Of a DNA stretch of 63,692 nt, positions 23,813-35,995 are shown in pieces. The DNA comes from Antrodiella citrinella (Eukaryota > Basidiomycota > Agaricomycetes > Polyporales > Steccherinaceae): the NCBI GenBank assembly GCA_004802725.1, contig SGPM01000147.1:1-63692 (forward strand). The letters are read 5' to 3'. Position 1 is the stretch's first letter. The number at the start of each line of letters is the position of its first letter. The notes under the pieces are model-generated. The model searched no databases and had not been told where the DNA came from. It saw only the letters and a list, made by a program, of their open reading frames with translations. The position numbers and the translations under genes were made by a program.

Positions 23813-24236
23813 GAAAACCCCTCGTACACGATATGAACTAATTTTACTCACTGAGTACAGAAGATGAGTGCAAATAACGTACAGTGAGAGAGTGAACGTT
23901 CATTCAGGATTCAACGACCTGGAACGAGCCATTAGCATGCAATAATACACCGTCAAACAAGTTGACAGAGACATATCGGCGGGTGAACATACTTACTGAC
24001 AATTGTCCGTTGTTTACGGGAGGAAGAACCTGAGCCTGAGGCAGTGACACGCGTTACTTTCGTCTTGCAGAATTGCAGGATCAATTACAGTTAGATGACT
24101 TGCATTTTGAGGATGACTGTACCTTCGTCGTACCACGAAGGTCGGAGAGATAGCAAGAAAGAAAGCCTTTTCACTGGCAACTTGAGTGAGCTCGAGTGCA
24201 ACTAGGCGCCGGAGTTGAACTGACATCTGCCATCAA

Positions 24237-25480
24237 ATGATCGGGGAGCAGCGCTTCATCTATCTTGTCCGAGTCGTCGAGTCAATTCGAGGATTGTTTT
24301 TTGAAGATGCCTCTCTCGACCAACGCTCTGTCTCAATACGACTTATTCTTGGTACAGACGCGACGGATCGCCCAATGGTCAATCTGCCAATGTCATAGTC
24401 GTTGAATTAGACGAACATCCGGCCCTGCTGGCAGTTCGCCTCATATTCGCCGATGATATATCAAGTCATCCTCTCATGAGGATCATCTCTGGTCCATGGC
24501 CGCGCGTACATATTGGTATTGTGTCACTGTCCACAAACTGTCGAGTCGACATGTCTGTGTCGTGCGTGAGCCTGTTCCTCTGCTTCTTCCCGGGGCTCAC
24601 AAAAATCTGTGGTATTAGGTCTTCGCAGATGATGACACTTTATTTGAAGACATCGAATCTTGTAAGTATTGTATTGAACATCTACGTTCCAAGCTTGAAT
24701 TGGATCCTTCTATATCATTCTCCGGGATATTTCTCTGTTGCCGCAAGCAAGTTTCATCAGAGTTCGCGCTCATGAGGACAGGGCGAGAATGATCCATCTT
24801 CGACCGGCACTTCCGTCTATATTGAAGTGACCACCGTGGCTGGATACTTGGCAAACAACACACGCGTTGTTGTTCACTGCCGACTACAAGGTCCGTCACG
24901 CGCTCTTCTGTAATGTTACAAGAATCACAACTTGCCCTACTCGTCAGTTTTGTCCCTGCTTGACGAAGATCGAAGAACCATCGAGGGCGTGGCTGATCTC
25001 TGCACGTCGAGTTCGCGTGAGTGAGAAACCTTTGTATTGAATTACGAAGCTGCAGGGCTATGTAATACAAGGCTGGGATGCTTTGCGCAGTGATACGTGC
25101 GATTTTCCACCATCCGCAAGTTCAAGTATTAGCATTCGCAACGTCAGTAGCAAGGTACGTTTTCGCCACTTGTCTTGAAAGCCGTAACAGCTCACTGATG
25201 GATTCACACAAGACTCGCAGGCTTCTTATCCTGGATCCTTCATTATGTTTGGCTGACGCCGATGTTCAAAATGCGTTCCTGACCGACAAAGCTGTGAGAT
25301 CCGTTGCTACGCTGTAGGTCCGTGGCCTAATTTGTCACAAAATGCACTCCCATTCAATTGAAGTTTGATCACAGAATGACATGCCAACAATATCGCTTGC
25401 GGTCCCGACAGACGATCAGTTGGCGCAAAGGACAGATCGAGGGGACGTGCAGACACTCTGGGTGGCATAGTGGGTGCCTT
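24237..25480 (+). CDS. Unrecognised multi-exon gene, uncertain model
   Basis: An ATG at 24237 begins MIGEQRFIYLVRVVESIRG..SIRLILG. A donor at gtacag joins by a short intron to VVELDEHPALLAVRLIFADDI, followed in frame by RIISGPWPRVHIG. Later exon-like pieces are FADDDTLFEDIES (about 24615-24660), SVYIEVTTVAGYLANN with VVVHC (about 24800-24890), GYVIQGWDALRSDT (about 25065-25110) and PTDDQLAQRTDRGDV (about 25390-25440). Splice signals between them are plausible and the pieces read like protein. I could not close one frame over the whole gene, and I recognise no family. VVVHC alone is not enough to call a phosphatase. It may be a real lineage-specific gene or one in decay. Confidence 0.4.
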
Positions 25481-25749
25481 CCCGCAGCAATCTGTACGGT
25501 TCAGATTTTCAGACCGGAGGTCGAATTCGACGCCTTGGTTCTGGTCTAATCGTCTGCAGCAACCGTAACTCGCCGAGATACCGAACGTCGATTTAATGTG
25601 AGATCAAATCTGCAAGCTTCTCCAGATGGCTGCGGGAAGGCATAGTCGCCGCCCTTTTCGTTTATTGAGAAGCGGCGGTGGAGCACATAAAAGAACGACA
25701 TCCTTCGCACTTGTGTCTCCATACCGGTTACTACACCACTCCTTCCAAT
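25481..25749. promoter_or_regulatory. Upstream region of the second DUF3455 gene
   Basis: Short upstream region with a TATA-like acataaaa about 60 bases before the ATG (near 25685). No other element recognised. Confidence 0.35.
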
Positions 25750-26629
25750 ATGTTCGCCCCAATCCTATCCATTCTTTTAGCATCCTCTGTTCTTGCTACT
25801 CCTACCACCAGTAGCCCTAAAATCGCTGGCTGCAGTGCTTCCAAGAAGACACTGTCTATGCCCTCCGGGCAGACACAGCTAGTCGTCCCCAACACGACCA
25901 CCCCTACTTTCATTGGTATCGGTGTGGGTGTGCAAAACTACACCTGCGACTCTACTGGCACCTTCACGTATGCAGTCTACGTTGTCTCACCAGTACTTTG
26001 AAATGCTAATTCCTCCGGCGCTATAGGAATGTTGGTGCCGTCGCCGAGCTCTTCGACATCTCGTGCGCCGACGAGAGTGTCTATGGAGCTTTGACGGATA
26101 TCACGTCCGCCATCTGGCAAGCCGCCCCCAAGAGCGTCACCACGCAAGACATCATAAAGACCCTCTCCATCATCGACCCCGTGTTCGACACCCCCTTCAT
26201 CCTTGGCCAGCACTTCTTCGTCACAAACCCTACGACCGGCGTCGGATTGAGCCCCGAGTGGAACTTCGCGTCTGCCAGCTTGGCGGGCCACTCCGACGCG
26301 TTCGTCATCGGTGCGAAGGTTGGCGACATCACGTCGCCCACGAGCCCCAGCGATATCGACTGGTTGATGCTCAATAAAGCTGAAGGTGACCTGGCGAGTC
26401 AGATCTTCCGCGTCGAGACCAGGGGCGGTCAACCTCCTGCATCTGTACGTATATTGTATTGAGAGGAATTATGCACAGGTACTCATGATTCGAACAGTGT
26501 ACTCCTGGATCTCCCGAGATCGAAGTGAAATATGTGTCTCAATACTGTGAGTGAACATCCGATTGGGGTTGACATTAGTATACTGATCACTGGTATGCAG
26601 GGCTGTTTGGCGGCAGCTTTACCCACTAA
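25750..26629 (+). CDS. Secreted DUF3455 family protein, copy 2
   Basis: Paralogue of the gene at 19429. Four exons: 25750-25967, 26027-26444, 26498-26546 and 26601-26629. A clear signal peptide (MFAPILSILLASSVLATP) is followed by MPSGQTQLVVP, FIGIGVGVQNYTC, NVGAVAELFDISC, LGQHFFVTNPTTGVGLSPEWNF, DAFVIGAKVGDITSP, IFRVETRGGQPPASC, KYVSQYWLFGGSF and stop. The first two introns sit at the same codons as in copy 1, after the TFT and PAS positions. Copy 2 has a third intron near the end that copy 1 lacks. Extracellular location is inferred from the signal peptide and cysteines. Function unknown. Confidence 0.9.
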
Positions 26630-26979
26630 TTGGTGGATGATCACTTATGTATCTTCGTGCTTATTCGTACTAGTTAAATATAGAGCGCATTGTCCTCGAT
26701 CTACGCTAGTTCAATCTGCTGAGACAAATGAGTTTATCCTGAGGCTGGGATACTTGTACTGGTGCACCCGTTCTGATGAACTGTATATATGTACTGTACC
26801 TTGTGCAGCCTTGAGCATGACGCTGCCAGTCGCGTGGGAGAATGAGTGTGACATGACACGTGAACGTGACGTGTCGCGTCTGCGCGAACTCCCTACCGTC
26901 TCTCTTCATACTTTTTCCTTGACGACCTACGCCCCGTTCCCTCTTCCTACCAGTGTCTACCAGGAGGCACATATCTATC

Positions 26980-27481
26980 ATGGCTGATCATGTTACGCCT
27001 CGCGTCAACTTTGCGCAACACTCAAAGTTTGTAGGACGAACTGTGCGCGTCGCAGGCAAAGTCAAGAAAACCGTCAGTTGTCCTTCACTTTCACATGCGC
27101 TTGGAGTCTCATCTGAATCCCATCGTAGAATCATGATCAGACTCTCGTGTTGGAGTGCTCGGATGGAGGAGAAATCCTAGCGAAGATGTCTATGGTGTGT
27201 CAAATTTGCCTCTCCATCCGACATGATGCTAATCCGAGACGTCTACAACAGGAACATCAGGTTGATACCGCCTTTGTCGAGCTCATCGGTCAGGTGTTGG
27301 AACCTGGAGTTCTCAAGGTCAGGGCCGTAATTAGCCTGAGCGACGATATGGGTAAGTCAGACTAGCTCGTGTTCACTGCTCCTGCACCTCACTCATGGTC
27401 GTTTGCCTGATTGTAGATACGAAAATTTTGAACTATGTGGCTGAGCTGTGGCACGACCCAAAGTACGAATCTATGTTCTGA
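26980..27481 (+). CDS. RFA3: Replication protein A 14 kDa subunit (RPA3 family)
   Basis: Small OB-fold subunit of replication protein A, the nuclear single-strand DNA-binding trimer in replication and repair. Four exons assemble a protein of about 108 residues, close to family size: MADHVTPRVNFAQHSKFVGRTVRVAGKVKKT, then NHDQTLVLECSDGGEILAKMSM, EHQVDTAFVELIGQV..LKVRAVISLSDDMD, and KILNYVAELWHDPKYESMF. The order PRVN, VGxxVRxxGKV, SDGGE, FVELIGxV and VELxHxP(K) is the RPA3 pattern. Each splice (gtcagt, gtgtgt and gtaagt donors) keeps the frame. The plus-strand DUF3455 gene ends 350 bases upstream. Confidence 0.9.
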
Positions 27482-28627
27482 TTATGTGGTGCCTCTACGT
27501 CTTTGCTGTGTGTTCTCTCCGGATGATTGTATCAATGTACAGTATCTTTTGTATCATCATATGGTATCCGAGTGACTGCGATCAGCCTTATTTGTCGATG
27601 TTGTTCAGGAGCTTCGTGAGTGCACCAAAAACGACCGACTTACCTTACTAAGATGACGCGATGACACTGTCTCCCATGTTTTTCGTCATAGGACGTATGC
27701 ACTTGTCATCGCTGACCCTTGTAGAAGTGCATGGCATGTATAGCATCTCGTGTGCAATTATCCTCTTGTTCTGTTCGAAAGAACCATGGAATACGGTTGA
27801 TGGGAAAGAAGACAATGTACATCTGACTTGGTGTCTCCAGGGTGTCATGTAAGTACTCGCGCTCTTCAGGTGGATTAGCAGGGGACAAGTCCGGTTGTGG
27901 ACCAGGTGTGTGGACGCGTATGCTACCATGCTCAACCGAGCCCAAGACGAGTGGCTTTGGAGATCCAAACGATCACAAGAGCCTCCTAGTGGTGCTGAAG
28001 CAATGTATTTGATTATATAGGTACGTGCCTGTCTCGAACTCGAAGTCTCGAACGGTCGTGTGTCAAACTGATCTTGTCATCATGGAATTCAGTGCTGAGG
28101 ATTGCCGCGGCCCCGTGTTTGGCGCCGCACGAGATAATTTCTCCTCCTGAAGGACCTGAACATCCGTACTGGCAAGGAAAGTCTCGGATGGTGCATGCTA
28201 TTTATCCTCGACTCGTGATACTACTAGTATCGTGGGGCCACACCACAGACTCGTGGAGACTGTCCTTTGAAAGAGGCCCACCTAGGCGTCCGGTCTCGTC
28301 GAGGACCGGCGAGAGTCCTCTAGATCAACCCTCCGTCGAGCTCCATCGTCGGATTTCTTCCTTTGGCGTCGTATAGCCCTGACACCTACGCAGGATGGCC
28401 CAGGGTAGACAGGAGGTCGAGGCCGGCCAACTGGGGAAGAAAAGCAAGAGCTGACGTCGATCGACCTGTTCGAGCAATTGTTGCCCCCACGCCATAGCAT
28501 GCGTATACAATCGTTCCGACTCCGACCATCCTGTTGGCCCCAGATAAATAGAGCCAGCCACAGTGGTCGCATCCTCATCAACCAAACCCACTTGGGATTC
28601 GCATCCTCATCCACCCTCCTGCGCACC
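27482..28627. other. Intergenic, ADH promoter
   Basis: About 1.1 kb with no convincing gene. Frames of about 100 codons on both strands lack motifs. An AT-rich TATA-like cagataaata lies about 85 bases before the ADH start. Confidence 0.5.
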
Positions 28628-30031
28628 ATGTCTACTGCCAACTACATCATCCCAAAGACCCAGAAAGCTGCTGTCGTCCCTTCGGTTGGCGGCACTCTGG
28701 AGATCAGGGACAACCACCCCGTCAGACAGCCCAAGGATCTGGCTCCCGGAGAGTGTCTCGTCAAGCTTGAGTGCACCGGTGTCTGCCACACAGATCTGCA
28801 CGCTGCCCTAAACGACTGGCCTGTTCCCGCGAAGACTCCTCTTATTGGAGGCCACGAGGTCTGTACCTTTAAATCTCCCTGCGGCGTTACTTGACTCATG
28901 ACGTCAACTCCAGGGTGTCGGGATCGTCGTTGCCATCGGAGAACACACTCAGGCTTCGCCCGTCAAACTTGGAGACCGCGTCGGTATCAAGTGGCTCGCA
29001 TACTCCTGCTTGGACTGTGAACCATGCCGGAAAGGACTTGAACAAGGTATGCACACGACCTCCATTTTTGTGTCAATTCTAATCAAGTCAACCAGTTTGC
29101 GACCACGGTGAATACAGTGGCTTCACTGTCGACGGCACTTTCTCTCAATACGTTGTGTCATGGACCAGCCACGTAACCCCTATTCCCAAAGGCATCGAGA
29201 GTACCGAAGCCGCTTCTATTCTCTGCGCTGTATGTCTCCGGCCTTACCTGCAGAATCAAATGGCCGACTGATATACATATCTAGGGTCTCACTGTATACC
29301 GCGCTATCAAGTACAGCAACGCCAAGATCGGCGACTGGATCATCCTCCCCGGTGCTGGAGGAGGTCTTGGTCATCTTGCCGTTCAATACGCTGCTGCCAT
29401 GGGTCTCCGTGTCCTTGCTGTCGGTACGTGGTGCGACATTCACATTTGAGCGTGAAAACTGACCACACGACCTAGATACCGGAAGCGAGAAGCGCGATCT
29501 TGTTCTCAAGCTCGGTGCTGAGAAGTGGATCGACTTCAAGGAGACAAAGAACCTCGTCGCAGATATCAAGGCAGCCACGGGCGGCGCTGGTCCACATGCC
29601 GCTGTCGTCACAGCAGCCAACAGTGCCGCGTTCGAAGAGGCCGTTGACTACCTGCGCCCCGGAGGAACCCTCATGGTTGTTGGCCTCCCAGGACACGGCA
29701 AGTTGACCGCCGACATCTTCTTCACCGTCACGAAGAGCATCAGCATCCTCGGTTCCTACGTTGGGTCAGTAATCTCTTGTATTTCGTTATTGTTTATGTC
29801 TCTGACTTGTTTCTCCTCACAGTAACCGACAAGATGCTCGTGAGGCTCTTGACATCGCAGCTCGTGGCAAAGTCAAATGCTTCTATACCGTGAAGCCACT
29901 CTCTGCTCTCCAAGAGTACGTCTCTCCTTCAATATCCTAAGTCATATATACTTACTATCACTTACAGGACATACGAAGGTCTCGCGAAAGGCACTGTGGT
30001 CGGTCGTGTCGTTCTCAACATGCAAGATTAA
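28628..30031 (+). CDS. Zinc-dependent alcohol dehydrogenase (ADH1 type)
   Basis: NAD-dependent alcohol dehydrogenase of the fungal ADH1 group, interconverting ethanol (or similar alcohols) and aldehydes; probably cytosolic. The start is [17 protein letters not shown]. Catalytic zinc ligands are present: [18 protein letters not shown] (joined across an intron) and [11 protein letters not shown]. The structural-zinc cysteines [16 protein letters not shown] are complete. The coenzyme fold reads [17 protein letters not shown], then [52 protein letters not shown] and the end [11 protein letters not shown]. Seven short introns interrupt it. Spliced length is about 350 residues, as expected. The dense introns, unlike yeast ADH genes, are usual for agaricomycetes. 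Confidence 0.95.
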
Positions 30032-30347
30032 AAGGAAGGCTTTGCTACGGATAAACCGTGCATGACTCCAAGTAACTAGTGAATGTAATTTTCTGTTGTA
30101 CCGTAATATGTGAATGTCGCATTACCATTGTAAACCAATCATATCATGGCAGTTTCTCAAGGACTTCATCTATGAGCGAACAGTGGTGACCTCAAGCGAA
30201 GCCCGGCGTTTGCCGGTCCGCGAGATCGAGCCTCAGTCTTACCACATCCCCAGTACTCTCTCCGTCTGTTCTCAACTTTGGTGTCGTGCCATACCAATTC
30301 TTTCACTCGTATATCTCCAGTTACGCCGTCGTTATCACGAGCTCAAT
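30032..30347. other. Intergenic between ADH and the Yra1-like gene
   Basis: ADH 3' region and the promoter of the next gene; nothing else seen. Confidence 0.5.
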
Positions 30348-31293
30348 ATGTCAGCCCAAGTTGGAAGACTGAACTACTATCACAGTACGAAACGACAAGT
30401 CCTAGGGAACAATGCTGGCACGGCTGCTCCAGCTTGGAAGCCGAATCAACAAATGGTCCAGGGGAGGGTGACAGCATCAGCGAAAGGGAGCAAAATACTT
30501 CTGAGTATGCTGCCGTTGGATGTCAACGAAGTCGAGGTCGAAGTGAGTTGATCACGTCCCTCTTTACGCTTGAGCCGCACTCATGTCCGGCCGCCCTCCT
30601 AGTCATTATTCAAAAAGACGGTGGGACCCACGAAGGAGGTGTTCATCGTATACAATAGCGCGGGGATGTCCAAAGGAATGGCAATCGTGTCGTTTCACCG
30701 ACCGGAGGACGCGTACATCGCGCGACAGAAGTACAACAGGAAGATCATCGACGGCAGTAAGTACATTCTCGTCCCTGGTTGTCGTGGCTGAGGGATTGTA
30801 GGTTTGACCACAACACCTCAATAGGACGCCCTATTATGATTGAAATCATCAAAGACGAAGACCAGACACAGGTTGCGCCTCTGCAGGCCCCTAACCGGCC
30901 ACCGTCGTTATTGGAACGGCTGGGAGGTGTGTTGCCCTTGGGGAATGGCACAGTACCAGCACCAGTACCATCACAACAACATCCTAAAGTGCAACCGGTC
31001 GCTGCGAAAGCTGGTGGGATGACGACGATGTGCGTCTTGCTTTCTCTTTGTGTAATTGCATGTACTCATCGCTCATCGTGCAACACAGTGCTGCACGGAA
31101 ACAGCACCAAGCAGCGCAACGGATGCAGGGGGTGGCTGCCCATCCCGCTCATCAAGTAGCTGCGGCTCCTCGTCAGAAAGTACGGGCGAAGAAGGGTCCA
31201 AAGCGGTTGAAGAAGACTCTGGAGCAGCTAGATAGCGAGATGGATGACTATCGGGCACGGACGGACGATCCTGCGGCTATGAAAGTGTCATAG
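30348..31293 (+). CDS. mRNA export adaptor, Yra1/ALYREF-like RRM protein
   Basis: Nuclear RNA-binding adaptor that couples the TREX complex to export. Starts MSAQVGRLNYYHSTKRQVLG at 30348. One RRM spans KILLSMLPLDVNEVEVE (RNP2-like ILLSML), then across an intron SLFKKTVGPTKEVFIVYN, KGMAIVSFHRPEDA (RNP1-like), IIDGRRPIMIEIIKDED. A proline- and glutamine-containing linker leads to a basic region (RKQHQAAQRMQ, RQKVRAKKGPKRLKK). The C-terminal box LEQLDSEMDDYRAR resembles the UAP56/Sub2-binding FoP box of ALY proteins. Introns have good gtgagt and gtaagt donors and keep the frame. ALY was chosen over other RRM proteins because of the single RRM, basic flanks and C-box. The N-terminal UAP56 motif is not evident. 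Confidence 0.83.
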
Positions 31294-31533
31294 TTCGGGC
31301 TGAGGCTTTGGATATGTTCTTGGACGTGTCTTTCCTGAGAGCAGTTTAGGCTTCCCACTGCTTTGATATTGTCAATTGTACACGTTGGTTCGTCATGTTT
31401 TCGGTACTCACTACGAGAAGGTCGATCTTTGAAGATAAGATAAGATGATGTGACATAGGCTAGATCTAGGTCGATCTCAAGCCTGGAGTCGAGGCGAAGT
31501 TTGAACACACCTTGCTCTCAACGGTCATCTACT

Positions 31534-33446
31534 ATGGTTGCGCCTCTATATACTACTGCCTCTGGTCTTCTGTTCCATGCAGGTAAGATTCTCATCATAA
31601 CCGTTGGACTTCCAGCTCGTGGAAAAACCCATATATCTCGCGCCTTGGAGCGATATCTACGGTGGACCGGTGTGAAGACACAAGTGGTGTCTCTCGGAGA
31701 CTACCGTCGCAAGACCCTCGGAGGTGCCCAGAAACTGCCTCCAGACTATTTCACGCTAGGTAAACATATCAAATAACTCTTGCAGTACCCGCTGATCCGA
31801 CTCTCCGACTAGGAGAGAAGAGCCCGGAGACAGTGGCTTTGCGACAGAAGGTGTCGGATGGCTGCGAACAGCTTATCTGGGATTTCTTCAATGCGGGAGG
31901 GCAGGTGGTTATCTATGATGCGAATAATGGTACTCGTGAGCGTCGACAGAAGATTGCAGAGAAGTTCGACAAGGCGGGGATCCATATTGTCATTCTCGGT
32001 ACGTTTGGTTCTAGATGATATGCGGTGAGATGATTGACGATCCCCTTGCTTGATTATCAGAGTCCTCATGTGACAACGAAGAGCTTATTATGAGCAATAT
32101 CCGAAGCGTGAAGATATCCTCGCCAGACGTACGTTGGCAGTATGACCGATCATGAAATGCCACTGATCACACTACCTCACAGTACAGAACTTGGGATCCA
32201 GAGAAAGCTGTTGCAGACTATTATAGACGCATTAAGGACCATGAGATCCATTATGAGCCCGTAGAGGAGACAACATGGCCCTTTGTCCGTGTTATCAACG
32301 TGAGTTATATGTGCAGCGTTCGATCCACTGTGTACTGACTCGCGGGTGACAGGTTGGAGAGAAGATCATGGTGAACGTGAGTTGTATTCAATGTCTCCGT
32401 GTATCAATGCGCTGATGATATGCGCAAGAACATCCAAGGATATCTACAGGTACGATAACGTGCACTGCGTGCCATGCTCGTCAGAGAGCTGACATCGTTG
32501 TATTGCTAGTCTCGAGTCGTATTCTTCCTCATGAACATCCACAACACGTACAGAACAATATACTTCGCACGCGTGGGTTTCTTTACATTCACAATCGCCG
32601 CATATATGCTCACGAGGTACCCTCCAGTCTGGACATTCTCTTATCGAGCACTCGTACAAAGCCGACTCAGATCTCTCGGCGCCAGGATGGGATTATGCTG
32701 AACGTCTACGAGATTTCGTCCTCGACCGACGAGCTAAATCTCTCAAGGCTCGTGGAATGGAGGCTGAGGACCGGCGACTTGTGGTTCGTACAGGGTTATT
32801 GTTACCGCGGAGTGCGCTCAGTGTTCCTGTAGATTTGGACATCTGCTCGCCGGAGGTCACACCACACTGCGTGGCCATTTTTACAGACCAAGGATGGTCC
32901 TCGAGTGAAAGTTGTAGAGAAACCCCAGATGGCCGAAATCAACCCTGGCGTATGGGACGGCATGACTCCCGACCAAGTGCGCAAGTACTACCCGGACGAG
33001 TGGGAACGTTTCGTGAATGATCCATACGCCTACCGCGCTCCCAGAGCTGAGAGCTATCATGACCTATGTGGTGCGTTCTCTTACTGTTCGTCGGAGATCA
33101 CATGTCTCATAGCGTATCCGTCGCAGTTCGGCTTGAACCGAACCTTATAGAGCTAGAGAGAGAGACGGAAGACCTTCTCATCATCGGACACGCCTCGGTC
33201 ATCCGGTGCATGCTTGCCTATCTCATAGGTCTCCCGGCCTCAGAGATCCCCGCCATCGAAGTTGCAAGAGGCGATCTCATCGAGGTTGTCCCGACGTCGT
33301 ATGGAGTGCATAGCCAGGCTTATCATTTCTGGGACGGGCCAGGAAGAAGTAACGGTGGGTCAGGCAAGGACGAGCATAACTTCTATGAGAACTACGCGGA
33401 AGATACGCAAGGAAAACGGAGGCCGGAAGTTGAAGAAGCAGCGTAG
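31534..33446 (+). CDS. 6-phosphofructo-2-kinase with inactivated bisphosphatase domain
   Basis: Makes fructose-2,6-bisphosphate, the activator of glycolysis. The kinase half has the P-loop VGLPARGKTHISRALERYLRW, SLGDYRR, DANNGTRERR and SNIRSVKISSPDY, across several introns. The phosphatase half keeps EINPGVWDGMTPDQ, FVNDPYAYRAPRAESYHD and the second-histidine motif LLIIGHASVIRCMLAYLIG. At the first catalytic site, where active enzymes have RHGxS, the best splice (donor at 32573, acceptor before 32628) gives FARSGHSLIEHSYKADSDLS. The nucleophilic histidine is therefore serine, as I recall for yeast Pfk26. A kinase-only enzyme is expected. The ATG at 31534 gives a short N-terminus; an additional upstream exon is possible. 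The end is EVEEAA-stop at 33446. Confidence 0.9.
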
Positions 33447-33559
33447 AGGCAGGGAGACACCAAGGGTGTAACAAACAAAATAGGAAGTTCTGTCAAGTGT
33501 AGAGTCGGTTGTAATGATATCGTGATGCGTTGGATACATGTTCGTCTGTCGACATTTGA

Positions 33560-35995
33560 TCATATAGCGACAGAACGTACGCTGACACTGGTACCATCGC
33601 CCTTGAAATCACTTTTCGTATCAGTAGCATCTTCATCAAAGGCCGACTCGTCGACCTCTTCAAACTTGGAGGATGTACCGGGGACGGGAAAGAAAAAATT
33701 CAGAGTCCAGTATACCAGTGAAGAGACGCCGAATCCAGTGAAGAACGACATCTCGTAGATATGTGTCGCGGCGACAGGGACGATCCGGCCAGCTGAGTTT
33801 CATGTGAGCACTTTGCGTTTAGAGGTTTAAGGGCAACTTACTCGCTCCGGCAAATCCAACCACGTTGATGACGATACCCGCGATGTATGCGGCGTACGCG
33901 CTGACAGTGAGAGTCTGACCAGTCAGTGGGAACTTCCGGGTGTAGACAAGATCCTGATTTACCGGAAGTTGACGCCGTAGGTATACCAATACCACCCATC
34001 ATGGCTTGCGGAATACAGGTCTTTCACCCTGTAGTGGCCTTTACGTATGACCCAGTAGTCCGTAATCTGAAGATGCCAATCAACTCAGTTGTAGTATGAC
34101 AAGGTGCCTGACACTGACCATGACGCCAGCAATCGAGCTGAGAAAGACGGAGTACGCAGACAAGTAGGACGTAAAGCTGTTGCTCGACTTCAGAAGGTTC
34201 CATGGCAGCATGCAGATGCCAACGACAGCAGCGATGTACCCGCCACGGCGGATGTTCTGCGACACAAAGCAGTTAGGTTTGCAGAACGTATGGAACGGTA
34301 CCGCGACGTACAATGAAACGAGGAAACAGCGCCGTCAAGTCGCAGCCGGCGCTGATCGAGTTGGCAGAGATGTTGGTACTGTGATGGTTTGAGTATACGC
34401 TTTCAACCGTTAAGATGAAAAACACCGACCCGAGCTTGAAACAGAACGTCAATGGCGTGCTCAAGGAGAACGCAATGCAAGCGCACCTGTGCTATAATGA
34501 AGGCGGCCGCAATGAACCATACCTACAGACATGTAAAATTCAATCAGAGAACGGGAGAGTGCAACGTTAAACTATTCAAGTTACCCCAAAGCGAGTGGCG
34601 TGTGATGGCTGGTCGTCCAAGAATTTTTCGAGCAGGTCAACGGGAGACCATATGGTTTCTCCGTATATCGTCTGAGACGACGAGCTAACAATGATACCAA
34701 TGAAACTGACGATAGAGAATCCGAGCGGAACCGAAATGAGCTGCGGGAGGCCAGCTGCAGAAGGCACCTTCGCCCTTGAAGCAAAGTCCGGAGCATTTCT
34801 GGTCACCGCAGCGGGAGAATGAGCAAGATGTATTCTCCGAGGACGATGAATCCAGAAACACTCACGTTACCAAAGTGGCCATGTTACTGATGCAAGACAT
34901 TAGACTCGAAACCATTGCCCATCCGAGCGTCGATCCATGGATACTCGACGGCTGCCGGATGATCGGACCAACACCGCGGGCTTTGACGATGCACCAGATG
35001 AAGAATGTCAATCCTGCAACGGGTACGACGGCCGCCTTCACAGTGAAGAGATGGCGGCTGTGGATTTCCACGTTCAGCAAGAGACTGACTTTCGAGGAGT
35101 AAGAGCATACATTTTATGGATTGGGAACCAGATGGCGGGTAGCGAGACGAGCCAGAACAAAAAGAAACACAGGAAGTCCCGAGTATTCGTTCCCGAGGAT
35201 TCAGGCATTGTATTCTCTGTATTCACGAAGTTGCACGATTAGTCCAGACCTATCGTAAAACTGTGATCGGGCACTTAACTGATGTTGTTCACACTAGGCC
35301 ACATAGTCCGCAGTAGTACACGAACACAGTCGCCCCCAATGCTGGCTTGGACCCCATACCAGATACTGCAACCACGATCCAACAACGGTTAACTCCGACC
35401 AGGTCAAGCATGCTGCTTACTTACCATGCCATGGCACCTCGGTTGAAGACACACCACAAGCTACCGAAGATCCCGAAGCTTGTTCGTGCAACAACAGGGA
35501 ACGTCACGTGGAATATTGCACCAGGGCGAGCGTTGAGAACGATGAAGGGAGCAACACAGCCGTAGCCAATCCACACACATATCCATGCTTGCCACCATGA
35601 CATACCAAGCTGCACCATGGACGACGCAATCATCCATCTGTAACGCGGGTAACGACCGTAAGAGTATGGAAGCCTGTGTATCTCTGGACATAACGTACGT
35701 GTTGATATTGAAACTGTCCGCTATCCAGCTGGTGTGGGTTGAGTTTTCCTTGCGATGTTGAAGGTTGATTCTGTGATGAAACTTACAAGGCGACGAAGTT
35801 CCACGCAGCCCATGTCCGGTTTTCTGGCGGGACAGGCCGAAGATCATCATTCTGCAAAAGCCGAGCCATGTAAGAGTGATGAATGCAGGCTGGAACCCAT
35901 GATGCACTCACAGCCAAAAACTGCTGGCTAAACGAAATGTCGTCCGACTCCTTCGGAGATACTTCTAACTTTTTGATCCACTTGCTTAGAGTCAT
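33560..35995 (-). CDS. NCS1-family nucleobase permease (Fur4/uracil-allantoin type)
   Basis: Plasma-membrane proton symporter of the NCS1 family. Starts [14 protein letters not shown] at 35995. Seen in order: [27 protein letters not shown] (across two introns), [173 protein letters not shown], and the last membrane segment [20 protein letters not shown]. The acidic cytosolic tail ends at 33560. ADSFNxNTW and the WNLL..SYLSAYS block identify NCS1. Whether it moves uracil, uridine or allantoin cannot be decided. About nine introns. Confidence 0.9.

Noticed and set aside
24800..24890. VVVHC as a tyrosine-phosphatase active site
   Set aside because: The following residues do not give the CxxxxxR loop before an intron-like donor, and no other phosphatase motif is present.
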